64,000 nucleotides of DNA, taken from assembly GCA_900113385.1 (NCBI GenBank), contig FOPE01000002.1, positions 1-64,000 on the forward strand, written 5' to 3'. Source of the DNA: Lachnospiraceae bacterium C7. GTDB taxonomy: Bacteria; Bacillota; Clostridia; Lachnospirales; Lachnospiraceae. The number at the start of each line of letters is the position of its first letter. The first letter of the stretch is position 1. The position numbers and the translations under genes were made by a program. Below the pieces are notes generated by a model that made no database searches, was not told the DNA's origin, and saw only the letters and a program-made list of their open reading frames with translations. Below, piece by piece: positions 1 to 6,935 of the stretch.

Positions 1-48
1 AAAGCAATCATGCTTATCCTTAGCAACATCAATTCCTACGTAAATCAT
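1..48 (-). CDS. IS110-family transposase, N-terminal fragment cut by window edge
   Basis: The reverse strand reads ATG at 48 and encodes MIYVGIDVAKDKHDCF up to the window edge. The VGIDVAKDKHD block is the classic start of the RuvC-like DEDD domain of IS110 transposases, and its first Asp is the first catalytic acid. A good ribosome binding site (AAAGGAG) lies 10 bases upstream on that strand. The enzyme is a DEDD recombinase that, in the family, works with a structured guide RNA made from the element. Only 16 residues are visible, so it cannot be judged intact or broken. Confidence 0.8.
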   Translation of the reverse strand, partial: MIYVGIDVAKDKHDCF

Positions 49-84
49 AAAAATAAATCTCCTTTGAAATGTATTAATGCTGTT

Positions 85-345
85 TTAGAACCACAGGGTG
101 CTCTTTGCGATTGTAACCTCGTTCTAAATAAACCGTCATGCGGTATCTAACTGATTAACAAATGAACAAAGAGACTGTGGTTGGAGCCTTTCTTAAACCA
201 TCAAGTGGTAGGAAATAATAACCGATCCACAGCATCCTAAATATCATAGTCGAACCTATAGAAAAGGTAAAGAAAAGACTATGACTTAATAGTTATAAAG
301 ACCTTGGAGAGGGTCTCTAAAAACTACTACTATATAATACGAGGA
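85..345 (-). ncRNA. Candidate IS110 bridge RNA (structured non-coding region)
   Basis: The region just upstream of the transposase start forms several strong stems. Bases 89-96 pair with 175-182 (8 bp) and 101-107 pair with 167-173 (7 bp). They enclose a 59-base loop with an apical 4-bp hairpin (132-135 with 141-144). Bases 244-251 pair with 277-284 (8 bp), and a short GACC/GGTC hairpin lies near 301-317. Stems with large internal loops match the general plan of IS110 bridge RNAs, whose loops specify target and donor DNA. The ends are estimated, and no guide sequence could be assigned because the other element end is missing. Confidence 0.6.
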
Positions 346-401
346 AATGTGGTGATTTTTGCAATTTACACTTGACAAAGGTCACTTCATAACAGGTTTT
401 T

Positions 402-1304
402 ATGCAATTATATATTAAAGGAATTACAGACATATTAATGGCTTGTGCAATTGTCATTATGTCTATTAATGTATATAAATTTTCCAGATTTATGTTTAAA
501 TCTGTTGATGTATTAGCAATTAACCAATTTAAGGATTTTATTCTAGAACATGTGGCAGTTTTTTTGCTGATAGCATTTGACTTAGCATATATTAGTGTGT
601 TTTTGAGTCATAAAGCAAATCTTGTAATAGCTTTAGTCTTTTTGGGTGGTGCAATTTTTGTTACAGTTGTACTGTTATTACTATTAGGTTATGTAGAAAA
701 AGTAAAAGAAAGTAGTCTAGCAATTTCTGAAGCTCTAATCGGTGTAATAGAAGCAAGAGATCCTAATTTAAACGGACACAGTGTGTCTGTTCGAAATATA
801 ACTATGCTTTTTTATCAGTATTTGCCTTTACATATCAAGGCAAAAATTAATCCAGTAAGTCTTGAATATGCGGCACTTTTACATGATGTAGGAAAACTAG
901 GAATCCCAGAATTTATTCTCAATAAACCAGGAAAATTAACAGAAGAAGAATATGAAATCATGAAGTTGCATCCTAGAATTGGAGTGCAGATTTTAGCCCC
1001 TTTGAAGAATTTTGACATTGTAAAAGAGTGGATAGAGTACCATCACGAAAGAATTGATGGTAGAGGATATTATAATTTAAAAGGGGAAGATATACCTTTA
1101 CCAGCAAAAATAATAGCTATTGCAGATACCTATTCAGCTATAACTATGAGAAGATCCTATAAAGAGCCAAGAACTCATGATGATGCTATAAAAATAATAA
1201 GTGAAGTTGCAGGAACGCAGTTAGATAAAGAATTAGTAGAAATTTTTGTTACTATTCCTCGTCAGCAGTTGATAGATTGCACTCCAGAAAATGTATCAAA
1301 GTAG
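402..1304 (+). CDS. Membrane HD-GYP-like domain protein
   Basis: This 300-residue protein has about three membrane segments (residues 8-28, 50-68, 74-96) followed by an HD-type phosphohydrolase domain. The metal-binding pattern is visible: H126, H161-D162, H190, H214-H215 and D242. The HD-GYP hallmark is degenerate: the family reads HHE..DG.GYP, whereas here it is HHERIDGRGYY. Such proteins usually hydrolyse cyclic di-nucleotides such as c-di-GMP, but that activity is uncertain here. There is no good ribosome binding site before ATG 402, and an in-frame stop lies at 390-392. The nearby IS110 end may have replaced the original promoter or 5' end. Confidence 0.75.
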   Translation: MQLYIKGITDILMACAIVIMSINVYKFSRFMFKSVDVLAINQFKDFILEHVAVFLLIAFDLAYISVFLSHKANLVIALVFLGGAIFVTVVLLLLLGYVEKVKESSLAISEALIGVIEARDPNLNGHSVSVRNITMLFYQYLPLHIKAKINPVSLEYAALLHDVGKLGIPEFILNKPGKLTEEEYEIMKLHPRIGVQILAPLKNFDIVKEWIEYHHERIDGRGYYNLKGEDIPLPAKIIAIADTYSAITMRRSYKEPRTHDDAIKIISEVAGTQLDKELVEIFVTIPRQQLIDCTPENVSK

Positions 1305-1399
1305 ATAATAGGAAACGTACAAATAAATTGAAGTAAATGATATTGAATACTAAAATAATAAATTTAGCACAATTACATAAAGAAATTGAAGCATAAGTG

Positions 1400-1408
1400 T
1401 GTTACAAT
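1400..1408 (+). promoter_or_regulatory. Extended -10 promoter for the ABC exporter pair
   Basis: The nonamer TGTTACAAT is an extended -10 element. An alternative is TTGAAG at 1386-1391 with GTTATA at 1409-1414, spaced 17 bases. The same nonamer occurs before several other genes in this window. Confidence 0.45.
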
Positions 1409-1471
1409 GTTATAGGTCGTTTTTAGGTGGAATAAAGAACGAACAACAAAGTTATAGCGGAGGAATACACG

Positions 1472-2368
1472 ATGCAGAATGTATTAATAACGAGTGGACT
1501 TACTAAAATATATAGAGGAGTTCCAGTTGTAAATGGCGTAAATATGACCATTAAGCAGGGGGATATTTATGGCTTTATTGGAAAAAACGGTTCAGGTAAG
1601 ACTACTTTTATGAGAACGATTTTGGGGATGACAGTTCAAGAAAGAGGTAGTTATCAGTTCTTTGATGGAGTGCCAGTAGAAGAAGCAAGAAAAATGGTGG
1701 GTTCTTTAATTGAATACCCAGCATTATATAAAAATGAGACAGTTTATGAAAATATGAAAAGATTTTCAATCCTTTTTGGAAGCAACTCAGAACAAGAGAT
1801 TTTTGAACTTTTAGGTTTTGTGGGATTATTAGAAGCAAAGAAAATGAAAGCCAAAAATTTATCCTTGGGCATGAAGCAAAGGTTAGGAATAGCAATTGCA
1901 CTTATTGGTAATCCAAGTTTTTTGGTTTTAGATGAGCCAATAAATGGTTTAGATCCTGCAGGAATAAAAGAAATTCGAGATGTTATTTTAAGATTAAATA
2001 AAGAATTAAACATAACATTTTTGATTTCAAGTCATTTACTTGATGAGCTTTCTAAAATAGCCACAAGATTTGGTTTAATAGATAGAGGTGTTTTAGTAGA
2101 AGAGTTTACTGCAGAAGAGTTAAATAGAATTAATAATACAAGATTAGAGTTAGTAGTTAGTGATATAGATAGAGCACTTAAATTGCTTAATGAAAGAATA
2201 CCTGCAAATGAAATCTATGTTAATGAAGGAAAAATTATATTACCTAATTTTTCTAGTCAAAGTGGTGCCATTAACAGATATCTTGTAGAAAATGGTGTAG
2301 ATATTTTTGAAATGGCAAGACCAAGAGAAAGTTTAGAGCAACATTTCATAGAAAGAGTAGGTAGATAA
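1472..2368 (+). CDS. ABC transporter ATP-binding protein (ABC-2 exporter type)
   Basis: This 298-residue ATPase has Walker A GKNGSGKT at 37-44, signature LSLGMKQ at 130-136, Walker B LVLDEP at 151-156 and the H-loop His at 188. Its C-terminal 80 residues resemble those of BcrA/CcmA-type exporters, which move peptides or drugs out of the cell. It powers the permease encoded one base downstream. The start has a strong GGAGGA site about 7 bases upstream. The pair resembles bacitracin or lantibiotic self-protection and multidrug ABC-2 systems; the substrate cannot be named. No regulator gene adjoins it directly, but a peptide-sensing module follows at 4.3 kb. Confidence 0.9.
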   Translation: MQNVLITSGLTKIYRGVPVVNGVNMTIKQGDIYGFIGKNGSGKTTFMRTILGMTVQERGSYQFFDGVPVEEARKMVGSLIEYPALYKNETVYENMKRFSILFGSNSEQEIFELLGFVGLLEAKKMKAKNLSLGMKQRLGIAIALIGNPSFLVLDEPINGLDPAGIKEIRDVILRLNKELNITFLISSHLLDELSKIATRFGLIDRGVLVEEFTAEELNRINNTRLELVVSDIDRALKLLNERIPANEIYVNEGKIILPNFSSQSGAINRYLVENGVDIFEMARPRESLEQHFIERVGR

Positions 2369-2369
2369 A

Positions 2370-3140
2370 ATGGGAAATTTAATAAAGTTTGAATTAAGAA
2401 AATTATATAAAAGCAAAGCAATGTACATTATAATGTTGATTCAGTTCTTACTTACAATAGTAGAAGCATTTGCAGTTTCAACAGCAGATTATCTTGTTGG
2501 AGTAGCAGTGGTAGATGCAACATCATTTATAATTTTTGCTCCATCACTTCTTTTTTTACAATTGATTTTATCGATTTTTATACCAATATTTACTTGTATT
2601 GATTATGAAAATGGAGTATCTAGAATAATTGTAGGACATGGCTATAATAGATTAAATTGTATCATAGCAAAGTATATTGCAGCAGCTATTGCAACAGTTA
2701 ATTTGATAGTGTTTGATTTCGTTATAGCAGGAGTAAGTATTTGGGTTGCTCAGGATAAAAATCCTATGAAATATACTGCTATGGAAGTTATAGCATACAT
2801 CCTTGGTGAAATTATAATTGTCATAGCAGAAATGACATTGTATTACGCTATTTCTATGTTAATTAGAAAAAAAGGATTAGCAATTGCAACATGTATAGTT
2901 GGTGTAAAAATTTTTAGTTTTGCATTAATGATAATTGAAAGTTTAATGAAATATTATCATACATTTGGAAGTTTAAATATAGATTTTTCTAAATACTGGG
3001 TAACAGGTCTTTTGACATTATGGACAGGAAGTAAAATGATTGCGGGAGATGGAATGATTATAATTTTATTATTATCTGTAATTTATACAATAATCTTTTT
3101 AAGCGGAGCCATAGGATTTAGTCTTAAACGAGATGAATAA
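2370..3140 (+). CDS. ABC-2 type transporter permease
   Basis: This 256-residue membrane protein has about six hydrophobic segments and a cytoplasmic N-terminus (MGNLIKFELRKLYKSK) typical of ABC-2 permeases such as those of lantibiotic immunity transporters. It starts one base after the stop of the ATPase gene, so the two are co-transcribed and probably translationally coupled. It forms the membrane channel for the ATPase at 1472. The substrate is unknown. Length and topology are normal for the family. Confidence 0.85.
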   Translation: MGNLIKFELRKLYKSKAMYIIMLIQFLLTIVEAFAVSTADYLVGVAVVDATSFIIFAPSLLFLQLILSIFIPIFTCIDYENGVSRIIVGHGYNRLNCIIAKYIAAAIATVNLIVFDFVIAGVSIWVAQDKNPMKYTAMEVIAYILGEIIIVIAEMTLYYAISMLIRKKGLAIATCIVGVKIFSFALMIIESLMKYYHTFGSLNIDFSKYWVTGLLTLWTGSKMIAGDGMIIILLLSVIYTIIFLSGAIGFSLKRDE

Positions 3141-3233
3141 AAATAATATGAATTTAAGAAAAAATCTCAAGCGGTACAATAAAACAATCATTAACAATTT
3201 TTTTTGTGAATTGCAACAAAATTGATGCATAAA

Positions 3234-3253
3234 TGTTACAATTATGTTACAAT
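3234..3253 (+). promoter_or_regulatory. Tandem extended -10 elements
   Basis: TGTTACAAT occurs twice, at 3234-3242 and 3245-3253, upstream of the gene at 3292. Either could be the -10 region; no clear -35 was seen. Confidence 0.4.
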
Positions 3254-3291
3254 ATCACAAGTGGTAATGGTTTTTTAGAGCGAGGGTAATA

Positions 3292-4137
3292 ATGACTATA
3301 GATAGACAGATAATAGACAGAATTATAAAAATTGGGATTTTTGATGTACTTTATTTTTCCAATATGTTTTTATTTATAAGGTTTACTACTTATAGACCTA
3401 TAGTAATACTTCTTTTAATAGGACTATTTTGGGGGCTTCCAGTATTAGATTTTCTACTAATTAGATACGAAGAATTCCTTGAAAAAGTATCAATAGCAGA
3501 TATGTTTTTGGTAGTACTTTTGATAGCACAAGTAGTTTTTATAATGTTATCTATTGATGGAAAGGTAAATACTGTCGGAAATAATTATAATTATTCAACA
3601 TATAAGAGTTTAAGCAACTTGAAAGCTTACAGTTCTGAGGATGAGGCAATTAAAAGTTGTACAGATTCAGATGAATTGCATCGAGTTGCTGTTACAAGAA
3701 GCAATCACTTAAGAATTTATTTTTATAGAAAGTATGATACCGTATATGGTTATGAAATATTAGAGCAAGGCGGTAAATACTACAATATCGGAACAAGAAG
3801 ATGTAAATTTGGTAGAAATTTTGATTATACTTGTGAAGAAACAATAGGAGCAGATACAGCTCAAATTACGCAACGTAATCGCATTTACCCAGATGTAAGT
3901 GGAAATATAGCCTGGGGAGTTATAATGACAGATAGGATGAAAGATATTTATGTAGATTCCCATAAGGCAAGAGTTACACTAGTGGCCAATTTTAATGGCA
4001 AAAATTATTATTTATGGACTATTCTAGATGAAAAAAACTATACATTATTCTATGATACAAAAGTAGAGATAAAGGCCAAAAAGCCAATAGAGGCTAAGGA
4101 TAGTTTAGGAAATAAAATAGAAAAAGAGAAGTATTAA
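3292..4137 (+). CDS. Membrane protein of unknown function
   Basis: I do not recognise this 281-residue protein. Its first 85 residues hold about three membrane segments. The remaining 200 residues are hydrophilic and probably outside the cell, with two cysteines close together (CKFGRNFDYTC) that could form a disulphide. The start ATG has a GAGCGAGGG site. It stands alone, with its own promoter-like sequences and a strong terminator at 4173-4206, between an exporter pair and a BceRS-like system. A link to peptide resistance is possible only by position. Confidence 0.75.
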   Translation: MTIDRQIIDRIIKIGIFDVLYFSNMFLFIRFTTYRPIVILLLIGLFWGLPVLDFLLIRYEEFLEKVSIADMFLVVLLIAQVVFIMLSIDGKVNTVGNNYNYSTYKSLSNLKAYSSEDEAIKSCTDSDELHRVAVTRSNHLRIYFYRKYDTVYGYEILEQGGKYYNIGTRRCKFGRNFDYTCEETIGADTAQITQRNRIYPDVSGNIAWGVIMTDRMKDIYVDSHKARVTLVANFNGKNYYLWTILDEKNYTLFYDTKVEIKAKKPIEAKDSLGNKIEKEKY

Positions 4138-4172
4138 AATATTTAAAATAAAATATTAAAGATATCAAAGAT

Positions 4173-4206
4173 AAATGCTGTTTAAAAAAACGGCATTTAT
4201 TTTTTT
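4173..4206 (+). terminator. Rho-independent terminator
   Basis: An 11-bp stem (4173-4183 with 4188-4198, one G-U pair) with an AAAA loop is followed by a T tract ending at 4206. It ends the transcript of the gene at 3292. Confidence 0.85.
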
Positions 4207-4271
4207 GGAAAAATAAAGAAAAGTTTGGATACTAGAAAAAATCAATTAATTCTATACAATTATTATTTTAA

Positions 4272-4280
4272 TGTTACAAT
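4272..4280 (+). promoter_or_regulatory. Extended -10 promoter for the two-component system
   Basis: TGTTACAAT lies just ahead of an AAAGGAG site at 4281-4287. The close spacing implies a very short leader, or that transcription starts around 4287. Confidence 0.4.
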
Positions 4281-4292
4281 AAAGGAGTAATT

Positions 4293-4328
4293 ATGGTAGA
4301 GCCAACAAAACTCAGGAGAATAATATGA
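4293..4328 (+). CDS. Leader peptide ORF overlapping the response regulator start
   Basis: ATG 4293 with AAAGGAG five bases upstream encodes the 11-residue peptide MVEPTKLRRII. Its TGA stop (4326-4328) overlaps the response regulator ATG (4325-4327) in an ATGA arrangement. The regulator's own site (CAGGAG) lies inside this mini-ORF. That is the layout of translational coupling, though it could be chance. Confidence 0.35.
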   Translation: MVEPTKLRRII

Positions 4329-4993
4329 AAAAAATAATTATTGTAGAAGATGATATAAATTTAAGAAAAGAATTAAAACAATTGTTAGAGACATCAGGAT
4401 ATGAAGTGTTTCTAATAGAAAATTTTAAAAATATACAGGAAAAAATTGTACAGGAAAATGCGGATTTAGTACTTCTAGATATAAATTTGCCAAATGTTAA
4501 TGGAGAAATAGTTTTAAAAGAATTACGTAAACAATCTGCAATTCCTGTAATAATGGTGACAAGTCGTACATCAGAAGTAGATGAAGTTCTTTCTTTAAGC
4601 TATGGTGCAGATGATTATGTAACAAAGCCATATAATCCAACTCTTCTGTTGCTTAGAATAGGGGCAGTTTTAAAGAGATATGACTCAACTGCTGTTGCAG
4701 ATGAACTTTACTACAAGGATGTAAAAGTTAACGTTGCTAAGGGAACTTTACAAAGAAAAGAACAAGAAGTATCCTTAACAAAAAATGAAATGTTAATTTT
4801 TTTACTGCTTTTAGAAAATCAAAATAAAATAGTATCAAGAAATGTGATAATGACAAATCTTTGGGATAATGATGAATTTTTAAATGACAATGCATTAACA
4901 GTAAATATTAGCAGACTTCGAGGAAAGTTAAAGGAATTAGGTTATGAAGATGTGATTGAAACAAAAAAGAAACAGGGATATATTTTGATTTAA
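4325..4993 (+). CDS. OmpR-family response regulator (BceR-like)
   Basis: This 222-residue regulator has a receiver domain with acidic residues near D9-D10, phosphorylation site D52 (LLDINLP) and K101, then a winged-helix DNA-binding domain. It is followed by a short intramembrane-sensing type kinase and a BceAB-type transporter. In that family the regulator activates the transporter operon when the transporter detects a cell-wall peptide antibiotic. The site to which it binds is probably in 6071-6167. The start has CAGGAG upstream and overlaps a possible leader ORF. Confidence 0.9.
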   Translation: MKKIIIVEDDINLRKELKQLLETSGYEVFLIENFKNIQEKIVQENADLVLLDINLPNVNGEIVLKELRKQSAIPVIMVTSRTSEVDEVLSLSYGADDYVTKPYNPTLLLLRIGAVLKRYDSTAVADELYYKDVKVNVAKGTLQRKEQEVSLTKNEMLIFLLLLENQNKIVSRNVIMTNLWDNDEFLNDNALTVNISRLRGKLKELGYEDVIETKKKQGYILI

Positions 4994-5020
4994 AATATCA
5001 TTGTTAAGGAGATAAACTAT

Positions 5021-6070
5021 ATGGACGAGAAAAAAATGAATTTTGGTAGATACACATTAGATAAAAGCGTAGAAATATTTCAGGCAATAGTAATTACAGG
5101 TTGTATCTATATTTTTTTAAAAGCTTATGATAGTGATGTGAAATTAATTCTTACAGTTCTTTTGTTAAAAAGTCTAGGAGATTGCTTTTTGATTTTTTCT
5201 AGATATTTTAAGGAAAAAGTTTTTTTTGAAGAATTGCTAAATAATTTATCAGCACTAGATAAAAAATATTTGGTTTTAGAAACAATCAGAAATCCGCAAT
5301 CTTATGAGGAACAATTAGTATATGATGCCATGTATGAAATAAATAAATCAATGTGTGAAGAAGTAAAAACATATGACATGAAGCTAAAAGAGTTTAAAGA
5401 ATTTGTAGAAATGTGGGTTCATGAAGTGAAAATTCCAGTGGCTAGTATGACTTTGATGGGGGAAAATCTAACTAGTGACGATTTAGAATTTAGCCAAAAA
5501 ATCAATAAGCAGTTAAGAAAAATAGATCATTATTTAGAGCAAATATTGTATTATACTCGTTCAGAGTACAAAGAAAAAGATTATCTTATTAAAGAATTCA
5601 ATCTCCAAAAAATAATTAAAAATGTAGTTATAAACAATAAAGATGATTTACTAGAAAATAAGGTAGATATAGAAGTGTATCCAATGGTTGAGGAGGTATT
5701 TACTGATAGTAAGTGGATGGAATTTATAGTAAATCAAATAATTAATAATGCAATTAAATATAAGGACGAAAATAAAAAACAACAAAAAATCAAAATAAGT
5801 TCGCTAGACACCCCAGACAGCGTAAAACTTTTGATAGAAGACAATGGAATTGGAATTTCTAAAAATGATTTGCCAAGAGTGTTTGAAAAAACTTTTACAG
5901 GAGCAAATGGCAGAGAAAAGGCAAAATCTACAGGAATCGGATTGTATATAGTAAAAGAATTATGCCAATCCCTAGGTCATAAAATAGAAATAGAATCAGA
6001 ATTATTGAAATACACAAGGGTCACTATTACCTTTGGAAAAAGCATATATTCTAATATTACAAAATCGTAA
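5021..6070 (+). CDS. Sensor histidine kinase, intramembrane-sensing (BceS-like)
   Basis: This 349-residue kinase has two membrane segments in the first 62 residues with almost no external loop, a coiled linker, the phospho-acceptor His134 in the box MWVHEVKIP, and a C-terminal HATPase domain with a G1 box DNGIGI and an FEKTFTG segment. The lack of a sensor domain is characteristic of BceS-type kinases, which read the state of their partner ABC transporter rather than bind the drug directly. An AAGGAG site precedes ATG 5021. Its partners are the regulator at 4325 and the transporter at 6168-9144. Confidence 0.9.
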   Translation: MDEKKMNFGRYTLDKSVEIFQAIVITGCIYIFLKAYDSDVKLILTVLLLKSLGDCFLIFSRYFKEKVFFEELLNNLSALDKKYLVLETIRNPQSYEEQLVYDAMYEINKSMCEEVKTYDMKLKEFKEFVEMWVHEVKIPVASMTLMGENLTSDDLEFSQKINKQLRKIDHYLEQILYYTRSEYKEKDYLIKEFNLQKIIKNVVINNKDDLLENKVDIEVYPMVEEVFTDSKWMEFIVNQIINNAIKYKDENKKQQKIKISSLDTPDSVKLLIEDNGIGISKNDLPRVFEKTFTGANGREKAKSTGIGLYIVKELCQSLGHKIEIESELLKYTRVTITFGKSIYSNITKS

Positions 6071-6110
6071 TGTTAGGTAATGATAAAATTGCGACAGGTA
6101 ATATTGTTTT

Positions 6111-6130
6111 TTGTAAGATATCATTGTAAG
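6111..6130 (+). promoter_or_regulatory. Direct repeat upstream of the BceAB-like operon
   Basis: TTGTAAG occurs at 6111-6117 and again at 6124-6130, 13 bases apart, within the 97-base gap before the transporter genes. It is a candidate binding site for the response regulator encoded upstream. It carries part (TGTAA) of the motif I recall for BceR-type sites, but as a direct repeat. Confidence 0.35.
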
Positions 6131-6167
6131 AACGAAAACAATTGAAAGTGAAGAAAGGAATAAAGAT

Positions 6168-6935
6168 ATGAATCCTATTTTAAAAGTTGACAAGATTGAA
6201 AAATATTATGGTAGCAAATCAAATCTTACAAAGGCAATAGATAATATTTCTTTTCAAGTTGAAAAGGAAGAATTTGTTGCAATTATGGGAGCTTCAGGAA
6301 GTGGTAAAACTACATTACTTAATGTGATTTCCACTATTGATAAAGTTACATCAGGTAACATTTACCTAAATGGAGAAGATATAACTAAATTTAAAGGGAA
6401 AAAATTAGATGAAATAAGAAGAAAAGAGCTTGGCTTTATTTTCCAGGATTTTAATTTATTAGATACATTAACAGCATATGAAAATATTGCAGTTGCATGC
6501 TCAATTAACAAAATTCCAGCAAGACAAATCCAAACAATGATAGAAGAAATTGCTCAAAAGCTTGGAATTAAAGAGATTTTGCAGAAATTTCCTTATCAAT
6601 TATCCGGTGGACAAAAGCAAAGAGTAGCAGCAGCTAGAGCAATTATTACAAAGCCATTGCTTATTTTAGCTGATGAGCCAACAGGAGCATTAGATTCAAA
6701 AGCAGCAACAATGTTGCTTCGTCAAATGAAATATCTTAATGAGGAAGAAAAGGCAACTATAATGATGGTTACACACGACGCATTTTCAGCAAGTTACGCA
6801 TCACGAGTTATTTTCATCAAAGATGGAAAAATTTTCCATGAGATTTTACGTGGAGATGATAAAAGAAAAGTGTTCTTTGATAAAATCATTAACGTTATTT
6901 CATTATTAGGAGGAGATGTAAGCGATGCTCTTTAA
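6168..6935 (+). CDS. ABC transporter ATP-binding protein (BceA-like)
   Basis: This 255-residue ATPase of the MacB/LolD type has Walker A GASGSGKT at 41-48, Q-loop FQDFNLL, signature LSGGQKQR and Walker B LILADEPTGALD. It drives the large permease encoded next, overlapping it by 11 bases. BceAB-type transporters protect against peptide antibiotics that bind cell-wall precursors and also signal to the BceS-like kinase. The ATG has AGAAAGGAA upstream. The drug recognised cannot be predicted. Confidence 0.92.
   Translation: MNPILKVDKIEKYYGSKSNLTKAIDNISFQVEKEEFVAIMGASGSGKTTLLNVISTIDKVTSGNIYLNGEDITKFKGKKLDEIRRKELGFIFQDFNLLDTLTAYENIAVACSINKIPARQIQTMIEEIAQKLGIKEILQKFPYQLSGGQKQRVAAARAIITKPLLILADEPTGALDSKAATMLLRQMKYLNEEEKATIMMVTHDAFSASYASRVIFIKDGKIFHEILRGDDKRKVFFDKIINVISLLGGDVSDAL

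Larger units (their letters stand above)
1..350 (-). mobile_element. IS110-family insertion sequence, upstream (left) end only
   Basis: The reverse strand at 1-48 encodes the start of an IS110-type transposase, and the roughly 300 bases upstream of it are non-coding and rich in inverted repeats. IS110 elements of this type carry such a region between the element end and the transposase start. The rest of the element lies outside the window. IS110 ends have no terminal inverted repeats, so the outer boundary cannot be fixed by eye; about 350 is an estimate, placed where the structured part stops and just before the next gene. Confidence 0.75.
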
